Made by a program: the position numbers and the translations under genes. Below the pieces are notes generated by a model, which saw only the letters and a program-made list of their open reading frames with translations, made no database searches and was not told where the DNA came from. Shown piece after piece: positions 43,289 to 54,981 of a DNA stretch of 64,000 nt. The stretch comes from Pyrrhosoma nymphula. Its lineage: Eukaryota > Arthropoda > Insecta > Odonata > Coenagrionidae. The stretch spans positions 58,086,244 to 58,150,243 of the forward strand of contig OY754327.1 in the NCBI GenBank assembly GCA_963573305.1, given 5' to 3'. Position 1 is the stretch's first letter. Every line of letters begins with the position of its first letter.

Positions 43289-44936
43289 GTGAGATAATTT
43301 CCTTTGGTTTTCATGTGTGTATCTGTTTCTGTACTGAGTAAAATTGTGTATCATGTTAAGCAGGTGTGGTAAGACCTTTTTTCTTCAACGTGTGCTTTCA
43401 AAATTTGCTTTTGTATAAAAATCATGCACTTTTAAAACATAATGCATTGATATGTCTAATGATGAATTCCATTGAGTTTGATCGTAAGTGTTACACTAGC
43501 ACATTTTAAATGATGCTGTGTTGCAGAGACAGGACTGGAAAACTTTCAATTTTTCTCAGCTCAGCATCAAAGTATCTCAGCTGCTTGTTGGTTAAAACTT
43601 ACCTGTGGAGTTTCTTACCACATTGGGGCAGGCACCCATGTCACAACACCATGCATCATTGCCAAGTCAACTATTATTAACCTGTTAACCATGACAACCA
43701 TTTCAATTTTCTAAAGTTGAAATTTACCTTTATTTATCTCTTTAATTTGAGAATCACTATATACAGTTGAGCTGGATTAGAACACCAGGCCTGGGATGTT
43801 CAGTGATGCAACTTATTGAATAAGAAACTCTTCTCTCTCTCAATGGCTTCATTCTTCTTTCAGGAATTTCCGTCTCGTTTTTGGCATATCTTATGTGTAT
43901 TTTCTTATTTATTCCTAAGGCTTTCTCGATGTCTCTCAATGGCTCCATTCTTCTTTTAGGAATTCAAATGGCGTATATTGTTTTTTTATAACAATAGTGT
44001 TTCTTTCAGTCTTGGAAGAATTGAGCCATTGACAGACATCATGGAAACCTTAAGGCTAAATAAGAAACTAGTTCATGTATTAGAGTGTCCCTTAAAATTC
44101 AGCTTCAGAATATTTGACCGCAACCTTTTTTAATTTTTTTACTTTTCCTCTATTAAGCGTGTACACAAAATTTGAGCGTGATCGGTATATATTTAGCTGT
44201 GCCACAAACCCGTTTAACACGTTTACATTCAGAATTGCTGGACGATTCACACTATATGGCCAAACGCTACCTGTCGGCATGGAGGATTGTTGCGACTACG
44301 CTTGGAAACCATCGGTGATCGATGGATTTTACCATTTTGAACAATCCAATGGTGACTTTCGATTTTGGTGACTTTCGATGTTGATACCAATCATCGACAG
44401 ATTTATTTCTATAGTCGACGTTCAATCGATTATGGTTGGCAAACTGATATCCAATAGCCAATTAGTGATTTATCATCAATTGTCAACCGATGGTCGATCA
44501 ATTCAAAGTTCCTGCCAAAGGCTGTTTCGATGGCAGTGCTATCTAGGATCCGTCAATCGACCGGCATATGTAAGTATTTGCTCGTACCCACTGTTCTCTA
44601 TAGAATGAGTGCCTGGCATATGGACGCCAATTGGGGAATATTTTGGTTTACCTGCTGAATCGTAACATATTTTCCTGTGCTCTTGTTATCACTGTTTATG
44701 TTAACTAAACACCTATGAACGATTATCGACAAAAAACAAAGACATCAGACGATTAATAACAATCAACGATTCTCGACAATCAATACTCATTTGCAATTGG
44801 CTATAGTTAGGGATAGGAATTTTTCGGTGGTTTGAGAGGGAGAAAAGTGGTACTTTGAAATTAGGAATTCGGTACTTTCAACTAGACATTTCGGTGTTTT
44901 CACAGTGACCACAAATTTATATATATACTAGCTGAA
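43289..44936 (+). other. Intron DNA; small tandem duplication
   Basis: No gene. CTCTCAATGGCTTCATTCTT (about 43836) and CTCTCAATGGCTCCATTCTT (about 43932) lie about 96 bases apart in direct orientation, each followed by a TTAGGAATT or TCAGGAATT sequence. 44260-44540 is rich in ATCGA/TCGAT words of unknown origin. Confidence 0.4.
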
Positions 44937-46845
44937 GGTTCCCGTCGAAATTCAACGGCGGTGAAAAACATTGAACTTATTTTATAAGAAAACCACAAAG
45001 CCTGAAGAACACTGTTAGCATGATCATTTGAGGAGTTCATATCCTATCTTGTTTGTTGTGATCGTTCTAATTTGTTCGTTTTCCATTTCGTGCACGGAGT
45101 GTTGAAGGATTGTTTGTCCTCTTTAATGCACGGGAAACCCAAAATTGGGCCACGCAGACTCATTACTACTTAATAAATAGCACCTAGGTTGATAGATAGT
45201 CACATCGTCCCTCCGGTTCTCTTAAGTCATCTTCTGAGTGATTAACAGCTTGATCGCTTCCTTTGTGTACATAAATATATTTGCATTCAATGACTTAATT
45301 TAGTTGCGCAATTCAACGTTGATATTTGCGTTGAGTATCTTAATCAGGATTGGAGGGTAGGGTACAATCCAGAGGTGGACAACGTCGAAAGGAGAATTTC
45401 CAGCCGCTGCCATGTTTATTTGATCTATGAATCCTACATCACCCGGACTGCGCCTTCGGATAAAGGGCAACCATAATCATTGGTTTTAGTTGTTAAATAA
45501 ACAATCTATGGTGATTTTTAGTGCACTTGTCGATTTTCATGCGCGGGTGTCGTTCATTGCGCAGAATTTCCGCTCTTCTTTCGGGTGAGAAGCATGTAGT
45601 GACATCATCATAGCTTCCGCCATCTTAAAACAGAGTAAAGTTTCGAAACAGATGAATCTATATTTGAACCAGATTTAAAGGTTGCTACCCGTCCGTAGGT
45701 TGGTTAGGATGATATTTTTGCGGTTTTTAGTGTCACCCGAGAAACATCACGGGGATACGCTCATTGGATCGCTGGTAGACATGTCTTTGAGCATCCAAGT
45801 CTAACCTTTGTCGATTTTCATGCAAGAACTCATTTTATTGCAAAGAAGACATTCCTCTTTCTTAAGAAAATTTATTTGAAAGGTTACTCTTTTTTCGATT
45901 AGGGATGTTGATGGCTATATTTTTAAGTCCAAGGAGGGAAACACAGTGGCAAGTGAGAGACTCGAATATGCAACTCGATGATTGAGTGAATGTAAGTTAA
46001 CTGCATTTTATCTTGTTAAAGTATATATAAATAACTCATAAAGTGTATGTGGGAATTGGTCTAAAAAACAGTTCGCAATCGTAATGAGAGGCAGACAGTT
46101 CAACTACGTGTAATACATCTGAGTATTAAACTATAATAAACGACACAGTGTTTGTTGTAGCAACAGAGGCATTATTAACATTATTATTCGCTGCACGTAA
46201 ATATTCTTCCACGTTTAATTCCTTTGTGTGTATCATTTACTACATAAGTGTTCTCTCCTATGCAGTTCCCCTATGAGAGCTACTTTGAGAATAGACATTG
46301 AAGAGTATACTCCCTGAAGCAATCGTTCATGGGGCCCTTGGGACTCTGGGCCCTTCGTATACAAATTTTATTTCTACGTGCTATCATGGGCCAGCAGGAA
46401 AACTTAAATGCCAGATGCGTGAATATCCTTTGAAATTCAAATTTCTGGTTGTCAAGGAAATATGCTATTGTTGATTTTCGAGAAAAATATGAGATTTTCC
46501 AGCTATAAACATGAATTTCAGACAATTACGAAGCATAAAAGAAAATCGATTGAAAGAATTAGAAACTTCATTTGTTCAGCCATCCGAAAGAAAAATTCCA
46601 GCCAGTCTTGAGTAAAAGTAATTTTAAATAGCAAAAAATGAAACAACTGCACCGAACGCAATGCTTAACATGGACCACCAGGGGGGGCCTTTGGGGGCCC
46701 TGAGGGATTTTTAATATAGCCTATGTTTAACCCATACACATTTATGTCTACATGCAAAATTTCAGCTCAATTGGTTCAGCAGTTTTTGCATGATTGAGCA
46801 ACAGACAGACAGACACCATTCAATTTTTATATATATTAGTATGAT
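44937..46845 (+). mobile_element. Interspersed repeat with RTE-like 3' tail
   Basis: It opens ACTAGCTGAAGGTTCCCGTC after a TATA run. It closes with GCTCAATTGGTTCAGCAGTT, then TTTTTGCATGATTGAGC, ACAGACAGACAGAC and TTTTTATATATATTAGTA. Such a tail is typical of RTE-type LINEs and their SINEs. No RT frame is visible, so this is a non-autonomous or decayed copy; the TATA-rich flanks could be the target duplication. Confidence 0.5.
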
Positions 46846-47302
46846 ACACATAAAATACCGATTATTTCAAAGCCTAGAAAAGGGTCACTTATACTATAGT
46901 TTAACCCAATATGATCTAGGTTATTATGCGACACTTCCCCTTTTAGCCATTTTATGACTGAAGACAGGTGGCGGAACCTGGAAAAGTGGCACTAAATTTA
47001 AAAATAAAATTTAATACATTTCGTGTATTGACATGTAACCTTAGATAAATTTTATCCTTGTGAAAGTTTGCTGCAGTTACGTGCTCTGAAGATTTTAAAT
47101 GTTTTCCAGTTGAGTCTTTCCCAAGCAACCTGACAATTGTAGAATTTGTACATGACCGTACTTTTATCGATACAATAAAATCCATCTTTTTGATACGGTC
47201 TCTTGTGCTTAATTTTGCATTCGGCATCTCAATAACTCATCAAAATCACTTGAAAACACGGAAACCCGGAATAAAACTAGGATACTTAACAATTGTCACT
47301 GG
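46846..47302. other. Intron DNA left of the copia element
   Basis: A 91-codon minus ORF (46952-47227; text such as KIYLRLHVNTRN) has protein-like character but no family I can name. It may be part of the older LINE that the copia element split. Confidence 0.3.
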
Positions 47303-47307
47303 AAAAC

Positions 47308-47476
47308 TTTTGAGGTTAGCAGAGATTATTTGGTTATTTATGGAGCCCTTTTTTTAGTATTAATTACACACAGGACTTCTGTCTGTAAACCATTTATCAA
47401 CTCAACTCTCTATCTGTTTACATTGTTGCTGTGACTACACAAACAGCCTGAGAACATGTTTACATTTATCTCAACA
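47308..47476 (-). repeat. Copia 3' LTR
   Basis: On the minus strand it starts TGTTGAGATAAATG and ends ACCTCAAAA. It is identical to the 5' LTR apart from seven instead of six T in one run. Confidence 0.95.
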
Positions 47477-47612
47477 CCTTCCCTTAAAGTTAAAATGTTC
47501 TCAACCAATTATACAGTATTATAGTTTCTTGACAATTTTTAAACTTAAATTCTACTTTTACAAAGTCTTTTTGAGTAAAAAATTAGAAGCCTTTTAATCA
47601 TTAAACATCCAA

Positions 47613-47905
47613 TTAGAAAACATCAAATGTCTTAATTAGTAAGTTCTCTTGTGCAGCAATTTCAAGTAAAATCCTCAATGATGTAGTATCTATGACTGAA
47701 CTGAAAGTGTCTTTATAATATATATTTCCTTCTTTCTGTTGGCATCCTCTCACCACCAGTCTTGCCTTGTATCGGCCGTCTTCTTTCTTTTTAAATATCC
47801 ACTTGTTTGTTAAGATTTGTTTTCCTGCTGCTCTTTTATTTTCCACGATTTCCCAGGTATTGTTTTTCAGTAGTGAGTCTTTTTCCTCTTTAAGTGAGGA
47901 AAACA
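47613..47905 (-). pseudogene. Copia reverse transcriptase N-terminal part
   Basis: Minus frame: EEKDSLLKNNTWEIVENKRA, then TNKWIFKKKEDGRYKARLVV with RGCQQKEG, the opening of copia RT. The frame stops after KTFDVF, and about 130 bases of AT-rich DNA lead to the 3' LTR. The YVDD palm, the rest of RT and RNase H are therefore deleted. Its upstream continuation (MRCETDEV-like region, TYSEIMETEDKEKWKQA) lies beyond the LINE at 51275-51345. Confidence 0.85.
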
Positions 47906-48739
47906 CTGAGAATTGGCTTGCTGGAAAACTATCTAAACCTGAATTCGGAAAAATCACAATTAATTTACTTTTCCAATAAAAAAAAAGAAAAGTTGACCTA
48001 CACATTGAACTAAGTGGCAGCTGGATCTCACAGACATCCTCGGCAAAATTCCTGGGAACTGTTATTGACAACCACTTCTCTTGGGCAGAGCATATTAGAA
48101 TGCTGGGTAAACGACTCAACTCCATCTGTTACCTAGTCAGGAATATTCGATCCACAGTGTCACTGGATGTTTTACTCAACATTTATTATGGGGAATTTTA
48201 CCCCCACATTATGTATAGTATTTTGTTCTGGGGTACCTCTACCCATGCAGAAACTATATTTAAAATTCAAAAAAGGGTTATACGATTAATTGCCTTCGAA
48301 CACATAAGAGCACCTTGTAGACCCCTTTTTAAGAGACTTAACCTGCTTCCTGTACCCTGTCTATATATTCTAAATTGCCTATTGCATATTAAAAGTAATT
48401 TATCAGTCAATGTAAAAAACTCTTCTGTTCATACATATGGCACTAGGCGTTGTAATAATGTACACAGAAGATTTGTGCGTACCCACGCAACAGCAATGGG
48501 TCCAAATCCCATGGGATTGGTGCTATACAATAAGCTGAGTGAGGAACTCAAAGGTATAAAAAAGTTGCCTATCTTCAAAATGAAATTAAAGCAACATTTG
48601 CAGGCCTCACTATTTTACTCTATCAATGAATTTACTGAAGGATAAAAATGTAAGCTTGTGTGTATTACCTGTTCCTGTGTTTTTGAATTACTTTTTTTGT
48701 TTTTTGTATGATTACATGTCTCAATGCTCAACTTACATA

Positions 48740-51170
48740 CCGTATTTACTCGTGTAAGCCGCGCCCTCGTGTATCCCGCGCACCCCCATTTTCGGGCAGG
48801 CTCGTGAGGAAAAAAATTATTTTTTAAAAAAAATCAATTTTTTTCCCTTGAGCCTGCATCATTTTGTCATAACATGAATGCACGTTCTTTCATAGAAATT
48901 CTGTGCCAAAGTTAAATGTTGAAGTACATCTTTCTCATGAATTTAATGCGTTACGTTTTAATATCGTCACGATACACAGCCCGTTTTATGGTGCATATTT
49001 TTCTCCTAACATCACACAATAATCACAGTTGTATACTATCACATCATCCAGCTCTAAAAATGGCATCTGTTCGAAATGAAATATCAAGCTAAAATAATTG
49101 CAGAATTATATACAATTTCAACCCATGATCATTCGATTACGGAAATCCATCGCCGAATCAACAAATAAAAGCAGAATGCCGTCCGTAACTGATAGATGCC
49201 TGAAATGTGATACGTTTGGTTCGTGGTCATAGCTGATAAGTGACTCCCAGCGGCCAACGCCCCCCCCCCCCCTACTTTTGGAAGCCACCTGCGAAGTTAG
49301 GGCGTGGGAAAGCGATGAGTGAAATGTGATACTTTTGATGAAATGTGATGCTGACTCGAGAAAAAATATCGCGATATCGCTTTACTCCGACCCCCTAACT
49401 ATGAGCGCCGATGCGAGGGTGGGGGGAGAGAGAGTGGTGAATGGGAGAGGAAGAGGCGGGCTAAGGACGCGTAGCCGTTCGCTGGACTGCCGGAAGCGCC
49501 AGCGCTCGGCGTGAAAGCCTGTGGAAATAAGCGCTTGACATCTTCTTTGCTTTACACGACTATAGTAATTGTATTAAACTTACGTACCAACTTGAGGAGT
49601 ATCCGCATTGAAAGATAAACAATGCAGCTAGAACTTATATCAAAGCTCATTTTCGTATCACTTCTCATAGCCGAGTAGCATTTCCGCGAAATGATCGATT
49701 TTAGACAAGTTAACTAATTTTTTCTCCGGAGCCCTATGAAATAAGTTCTAGCAACATCCTTCCTGCGCCAAACGGTGAAAACAGAATTTCTTTATCTATT
49801 AGCATGGCGATGTAAAAGTCAACGGTCTGAAAATGGATTTCCTGGCGTGGTATCCACTTCCATAAGTGAATGATGCTTCCTATAAAAGGAAGTAAAAACA
49901 GATTAGAGTTCCGATTCTCTCTTTGCATGCGCCGATGCACTACGTTATTTATCCCATTGATGTGGCGATGCGTTTCAAAGCTCACTCGGGCGCTACGCAA
50001 CATAATTTCAGGTTTTAGAAAAATCATGAAGGAGTGCGAAGTCAACCTCACAGCTACCACCGGGGTAAGGGTACAATTTGAATCAACTGAAATAACAGCT
50101 CCCTCTTTCGAGCATCGTCCGTGTGTTGTCTGTCGTGTTGTGTTGGCTGCTGTAATCTAGTGTTGGCTGCCGAGGCCCCTGAAAGGAGGTCCAACCCCTC
50201 CCCCACTAGTGAAAGGCACCTGGATAAAAGCGAAACTGGGCGAGGGTAGATAATAACAGATAAGGTGAAGGAGTATTCCTCTCGGGTTACCCCCTTTTCT
50301 TTCTTGCTGAATGAGTCCCTCGCAGATGAATGTCGTCGCGCCCAGAAATAAGGAACGAAGAACTTTTTTCTTGAGGGATCTTCTGGGAAAAACCGGTTTG
50401 GACACGCCAATTGTTCAGATCTGACTGAGATATCACCCTAAAATCTGACTGCTTTATTGTTTCCGGCTGAGTGATTGAGAGGATTGAGAGGGATAGCTGG
50501 ATGGAAGGACTGCCTGTAAGGCAATTTCCACAAACCCTGGGAAGGATATTTTACCATTCGTTACGATAACCTGAATAGAGCCTCGTATTGAAGGTAATAA
50601 TTATTTGTCATCAACAAAACGAATGAGTGAATGGAATCATGCCTCTATTAGATGCGAAGGCAGCTTGACACATGGAAGTCGATTTCCATTGAAATGTAAA
50701 GAGTAGCAATATCTCCAAATATATCACTACTTGCAGGGCATCTTTCGGCTTTCGTCTTACTTCCGAATCATCCGTAAAAATTTATGACGCAAGTAAACAA
50801 TTAACATTGCAAATTGATATATCGAGATAATATTGTTAAAATTCGTCGCGGCAAAGAGGGGTAGTACCAATCCGCGAGTTGCTGCACGCCACACCGCCGG
50901 CTGCAACGGGAAAATAACTTATCCGGTGGCGTCAAATTTGACATTACTTCACACGTTTGAATTTTTTTATTGAATATGTATGTTCGTAAGTCAGATGATC
51001 GTAATGCGAGGACTTACTGTATTCACTTTGGAGAAACTAACGGCAGGAATTTAAGGTAAAATGGTGCGCGGCTTACATGAAAATTTAGAGGATTCGTGTA
51101 AGCCGCGCACCCCCATTTTTTCACCGGCATTTTCGGAAAAAAGGTGCGCGGCTTACACGAGTAAATACGG
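48740..51170. mobile_element. 2.4-kb TIR element (CCGTATTTACTCGTG family)
   Basis: The left end is CCGTATTTACTCGTGTAAGC and the right end reverse-complements to the same 20 bases. Both are flanked by TA (48738-48739, 51171-51172). CGCGCACCCCCATTTT recurs just inside the ends (48777-48795; 51106-51120), mirroring the design of the 7605-8709 element. No transposase is recognised. Most of its interior is a second inserted element (49201-51019). Confidence 0.85.
49201..51019. mobile_element. 1.7-kb repeat, copy 2, with right CAGTAAGTCC terminus
   Basis: It matches 4541-6243 over about 1.7 kb and ends in a terminus that reverse-complements to CAGTAAGTCCTCGCATTACG followed by TA. This terminus is related to the left end at 4054. 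The left end of this copy is not intact. A poly-C run (49259-49272) marks local slippage. The 108-codon minus ORF (49734-50060) is shared with copy 1. Confidence 0.75.
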
Positions 51171-51342
51171 TATATGACTTAAGATAATGACGTGTCCTAT
51201 ATTATATTATGTATATATCGTATGTATAATCTCTGGACAAATAAATATTATTATTATATATTATTAGTGCTTGCTTCCATTTCTCTTTGTCTTCTGTTTC
51301 CATGATCTCACTATAAGTCAGCGGTACCTCATCAGTCTCACA

Positions 51343-52884
51343 TCACATAGCATAGTTCTTGTATCTTGAAGGTGTTTTTAGGTTTACTCTGGGTCTTAAA
51401 TTATGTATGGCTGAATCTCTTTCTTTATGTCTTATTTCTTGTTCATTTCTTTCTTCATTTCTTAATTCTTCCCTTTCATTATCTTCTCTTATATCTTCAT
51501 ATTGATTTTCTTCAGACTCTTGAGATTCTTTGAAATTATTTTCTTCACTTTTCTCTACTTCTTTTTCCTCATTAAGCTTTTCTAAACTGTTACAAATTCT
51601 CTCAGCATCTTTTTGGTGTTCATCTCTCTGACTTTTATTTGTATTTGATGATTTTTCAAAAATCACATCCCTAGAGACAAAAACTTGCCTTTTTTCTGAA
51701 TCCCACAATCGGTATGCATTCCGGGCATATCCAATGAAGATACATTCTCTTGATCTATCGTCCATTTTCTTCAAAGGCTTTAAGACTTTTGCATAGGCTT
51801 TGCACCCAAATATCTGAACCCCTTTCAGATCAGGTTTGTATCCGAACCACAGTTCCACTGGTGTTTTATCCACAGAAGTGCTCGGACTTCTATTAGTAAT
51901 ATATGCTGAAGTTAAAACAGCTTCTCCCCACATTTCCTTTGGAAGGTTTGCATCAAAAATCAATGATCTAGCTTTTTCAAGAAGAGTGCGATTCATTCTT
52001 TCTGCTTTGCCATTTAATTGAGGAGTGTATGGCACTGTATACTCTAGTACAATGCCCTTGTTCTTACACCATATCTGTAACTCTGAAGCACAGTACTCTC
52101 TTCCGTTATCACATCGTATCACACTAACCTTTTTGTCAAACTGATTCTCTACAGAGTTTACATACTGCTTCAGACATTCAGACACCTCACTCTTATATCT
52201 AATAAGAAACACTGTACAAAAATGTGAAAAATCATCTATCATCGTTACAAAGTATCTTTTACGATCATGAGTCTCAGTCTCAAATGGACCACGTACATCA
52301 GTGTGTAGTATTTGCAAAATTCTAGAAGCTCTCATTCTTTCAGTCTTAAAAGGAAACCTGATTTGTTTAGCATGCACACAAACAGCACAAAAATTGTGTT
52401 CTATATTAGCAATTTCTTTGGGTACACCATCACATAATGATGCTATTTTCTTAAGGCTTTTAAAATTTAGGTGACCCAATTTTCTATGCCATTCCATACT
52501 TAAATTTTCAGTTTGTGTCAACAATGCTTCATTAGTTCCATTCAGATCCACAACAAACATTCCATTTGCTCCTTTCTTACCTTCAATTACAATATTTTTC
52601 TTTGGCAACGGTATTTCACCTGTTAAAATTTTCACACTGTCCTTAGTAAACACTACAGTTCCATGGTTCTCTGTAATTTCACAAACAGACATTAGATTTC
52701 TAGTAAGTTCAGGTACACACAAAACCTCTTTTAGTTTACATTTATTCAGAGCAAGAGTTCCTACTCCTTTAACTGACATACTTGCATCTTTCTTAGCAAC
52801 TTTAACCTTTTCATTGCATTGACGCAAATTTTTAACAATTTCTGTGGAATTTACCATGTGTTTTGTCGCACCACTATCCACCAC
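51343..52884 (-). CDS. Copia pol: protease and integrase
   Basis: 513 codons from the internal Met given; the real frame runs on from gag. The aspartic protease active site is MVDSGATKHM at the start. The integrase zinc domain is WHRKLGHLNFKSL with CAVCVHAK (HHCC). The catalytic triad sits in HTDVRGPF (D), IRCDNGREY (D) and PQLNGKAERMN (E). The GKGKxG-like C-terminal part includes FGCKAYAKV and FIGYARNAYR. An acidic linker toward RT follows. The frame ends at a TGA (51343-51345) inside the linker and would continue to the LINE junction at about 51270. A CGA-to-TGA change is the simplest cause. Otherwise the domain looks intact, as expected for a recent insertion. Confidence 0.93.
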   Translation of the reverse strand: MVDSGATKHMVNSTEIVKNLRQCNEKVKVAKKDASMSVKGVGTLALNKCKLKEVLCVPELTRNLMSVCEITENHGTVVFTKDSVKILTGEIPLPKKNIVIEGKKGANGMFVVDLNGTNEALLTQTENLSMEWHRKLGHLNFKSLKKIASLCDGVPKEIANIEHNFCAVCVHAKQIRFPFKTERMRASRILQILHTDVRGPFETETHDRKRYFVTMIDDFSHFCTVFLIRYKSEVSECLKQYVNSVENQFDKKVSVIRCDNGREYCASELQIWCKNKGIVLEYTVPYTPQLNGKAERMNRTLLEKARSLIFDANLPKEMWGEAVLTSAYITNRSPSTSVDKTPVELWFGYKPDLKGVQIFGCKAYAKVLKPLKKMDDRSRECIFIGYARNAYRLWDSEKRQVFVSRDVIFEKSSNTNKSQRDEHQKDAERICNSLEKLNEEKEVEKSEENNFKESQESEENQYEDIREDNEREELRNEERNEQEIRHKERDSAIHNLRPRVNLKTPSRYKNYAM

Positions 52885-53058
52885 AAATTCAAATGTATTG
52901 TTTATACTAAGGTTAGCCTCAGAATTGGCAAAAAATGCTACTTTATCTTCCTTTGATTTTCTGTCTCTATTCCCTTTTTCATTTGACTGACCCTTATTTT
53001 TAAAGAAACAATTTTTTTCATTGTGATTCGTTTTCTTACAGATATTACAACATTTATC

Positions 53059-53820
53059 TCAAAAATAGCAGTCCTTTTCTGTATGATTTGTCCTTTTACA
53101 TATTGCACACCCTCTTTTTGGACATTTACTTTTTATGTGACCTTTTTCTTCATATGAAAAACACACTATGTCATTTTTATACTTAATTTTACCGGTTTTG
53201 TAATTTTCAGCGAATGACACCACCTCCGTATTGTTCTCGTTACTCTCCGTCTTTAACTTTGCTTCTTCCATTTGAAGTCGCCCACACAGGTCTTCAATTG
53301 TTTTTTCCGGTACTCTCACGGAATCCCATGCGCTGGAAAAATGTTTGTAGTCTTCAGGAAGGATGGACATCATCTTCGTCATAATCATCAGGTCATCAAT
53401 GGGTTGTTTGAGTCCGTTTAATCTGCAGGCAATGTTTTGTAGATTGCTCATATTTGTCATGACGTCCTTTGATCTTTCATACTTATATGCGTAGAATTCT
53501 TGAAGGAGCTGGCATTTTTGTGTCTCTGTGTCCTTTTCATATATTAATTTGAGTTTATCGAACATCTGTATGGCCGTTGTACATGTCATTATATGATGGA
53601 CCACTGATTCTTCTAGTGTAGACACAATATAGTGTTGGGCCTTGGCATCTTTTGTATTCCATCGACGTGTTTGATCTTGAGTCATTTCTTTTTTCTCGTT
53701 TAAGTCGTCACCTTCTATTATTTCAATCATTTCTTTTGCTCTAAATAGAATTCTTATTTGAAAGGACCACATTCCGTATGTTGATGTGCCTTTGTCTCTT
53801 AATGTGCGTTGCATTTTCAA
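53059..53820 (-). CDS. Copia gag with tandem zinc knuckles
   Basis: 253 codons. The N-terminal gag domain (UBN2-type) has YGMWSFQIRILFRAKEM, then HYIVSTLEESVVHHIMTC and TQKCQLLQEFYAYKY. Near the C-terminus are CFSYEEKGHIKSKC (second Cys replaced by Tyr) and CAICKRTNHTEKDC. After the TGA at 53059-53061 the frame continues with a third knuckle, CNICKKTNHNEKNC, and runs without further stops into the protease. Only two in-frame TGA codons therefore interrupt gag through integrase. Confidence 0.92.
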   Translation of the reverse strand: MKMQRTLRDKGTSTYGMWSFQIRILFRAKEMIEIIEGDDLNEKKEMTQDQTRRWNTKDAKAQHYIVSTLEESVVHHIMTCTTAIQMFDKLKLIYEKDTETQKCQLLQEFYAYKYERSKDVMTNMSNLQNIACRLNGLKQPIDDLMIMTKMMSILPEDYKHFSSAWDSVRVPEKTIEDLCGRLQMEEAKLKTESNENNTEVVSFAENYKTGKIKYKNDIVCFSYEEKGHIKSKCPKRGCAICKRTNHTEKDCYF

Positions 53821-53920
53821 TCGACGTCGCCATTTCTTTTATTATTTTTATCTTTCCGTTTTTCTTCTTATTTCTCAATTTTTATGCACTTATTACTCTG
53901 TGCTCTCTGGGCCCATAACC

Positions 53921-54088
53921 TTTTGAGGTTAGCAGAGATTATTTGGTTATTTATGGAGCCCTTTTTTAGTATTAATTACACACAGGACTTCTGTCTGTAA
54001 ACCATTTATCAACTCAACTCTCTATCTGTTTACATTGTTGCTGTGACTACACAAACAGCCTGAGAACATGTTTACATTTATCTCAACA
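53921..54088 (-). repeat. Copia 5' LTR
   Basis: 168 bases, identical to the 3' LTR apart from one T. The primer-binding site adjoins it on the left (53907-53920). Confidence 0.95.
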
Positions 54089-54093
54089 AAAAC

Positions 54094-54840
54094 AAACAGA
54101 AATTTGACGGAAACGCTAGTAAATATGAGGATAGCTCAGTTAAGTTACAAGGTCAGAGAAACATGGAATTCTTTAAAGGATTCAGATGAGTATCGCTGTT
54201 GAAAGCTGGTAGCAAAGACACATCCAGAAAAAAATTCATTCAGGGTATTTGCTAACAGTAAAGGATCAGAGTTGTTTTCACCATCATTAACTATTGGTTG
54301 GGACCTTCTTTTAATTGAGCCAGTGACACTACTAATTATTTTCCAAGCCTCCAAGTTTCATTTTGGGCATTCATGATGCAGTAGTCATTGAAAATTTTTT
54401 TCTGATGATTAGTAAGGTTTCTGTACATTATTTTTAGGTTTTGATATTCCTTAATACTGTATTAATCACTTTGAAACTTGTTTCTTTGGAATAAAGCTTT
54501 GATATCTTTAGAAAGGTTGATAATGTCAGATGATATCCACTTTTTTGTACATTTAGGGTAATGCCTCTTAGTTACTAATGGGAACGTTTCATTGAACAGA
54601 AAAGAAAATTTCCTGTAAAAGATGTCAAAGCCAACATTGAAATTGGTACCACTATAAATTTTATGCCAGTCCTCACATTGCAATGGATGTAAGAATAGCT
54701 CAGAAGACATGTCTTTGACAGGATTCCTTTCGGAGCTATTTGCTTTAGGCTTTGTATTAACCTTCACAGAATCAACAGATGAGACAGATTCCTTCTGTAT
54801 TGGAGCGATACGATCCTGAGAGCCATAATAAACTTGATTA
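54094..54840 (-). pseudogene. LINE remnant (between endonuclease and RT)
   Basis: The minus frame 54767-54462 includes FNETFPLVTKRHYPKCTKKW and ISSDIINLSKDIKALFQRNK, the KKWIT-type linker of LINE ORF2. The next frame, 54354-54145, includes EAWKIISSVTG and NTLNEFFSG, the pre-RT region. The copia element inserted just past this fragment. Stops and a shift near 54380-54460 make it non-functional. Confidence 0.75.
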
Positions 54841-54843
54841 ACT

Positions 54844-54981
54844 TAGAATTCATTATGACAAAAAACACAGTACAAATTCCACTATTTTTGATTACTGTCG
54901 ACTGGTTTCGACGTCTGAAGTGGTCGACAGCAGTAAAAAAAAGTGGAATTTGTACTGTGTTCTTTGTCATAATGAATTCTA
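54844..54981. repeat. 138-bp perfect-armed foldback
   Basis: The left arm begins TAGAATTCATTATGACAAA and the right arm ends TTTGTCATAATGAATTCTA. Arms of about 57 bases carry few mismatches around a centre GGTTTCGACGTCTGAAGTGG. On the minus strand the left arm reads GACGTCGAAACCAGTCGACAG, resembling the CGAAAC-(N)-GTCGA block of the hammerhead-like repeats at 25874 and 56061. Confidence 0.75.

Larger units (their letters stand above)
47890..51270 (+). mobile_element. 5'-truncated LINE inserted in copia, opposite strand
   Basis: Plus-strand coding enters late in ORF2 (IELSGSWISQTSSAKFLGTV near 48000), continues in frame 48100-48645 (LNSICYLVRNIRSTVSLDVL; HIMYSILFWG; TYGTRRCNN) and stops at 48645. 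A 3' UTR follows, ending in AAATAAATATTATTATTATA at 51240-51260. The UTR is interrupted by the TIR element 48740-51170. The C-terminal text resembles that of the LINE at 18790-21765, so they may share a family. Confidence 0.85.
47308..54088 (-). mobile_element. Young Ty1/copia retrotransposon with nested insertions
   Basis: The LTRs at 47308-47476 and 53921-54088 (169 and 168 bases) differ only by one T in a T-run. The TSD AAAAC lies at 47303-47307 and 54089-54093. Beside the 5' LTR the minus strand reads GGTTATGGGCCCAGAGAGCA; GGTTATGGGCCCAG is the initiator-tRNA-Met-half binding site of Drosophila-type copia. A polypurine tract TTAAGGGAAGG precedes the 3' LTR. Gag, protease and integrase are nearly intact; RT is split by a LINE and then deleted, with RNase H gone. 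Confidence 0.95.
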
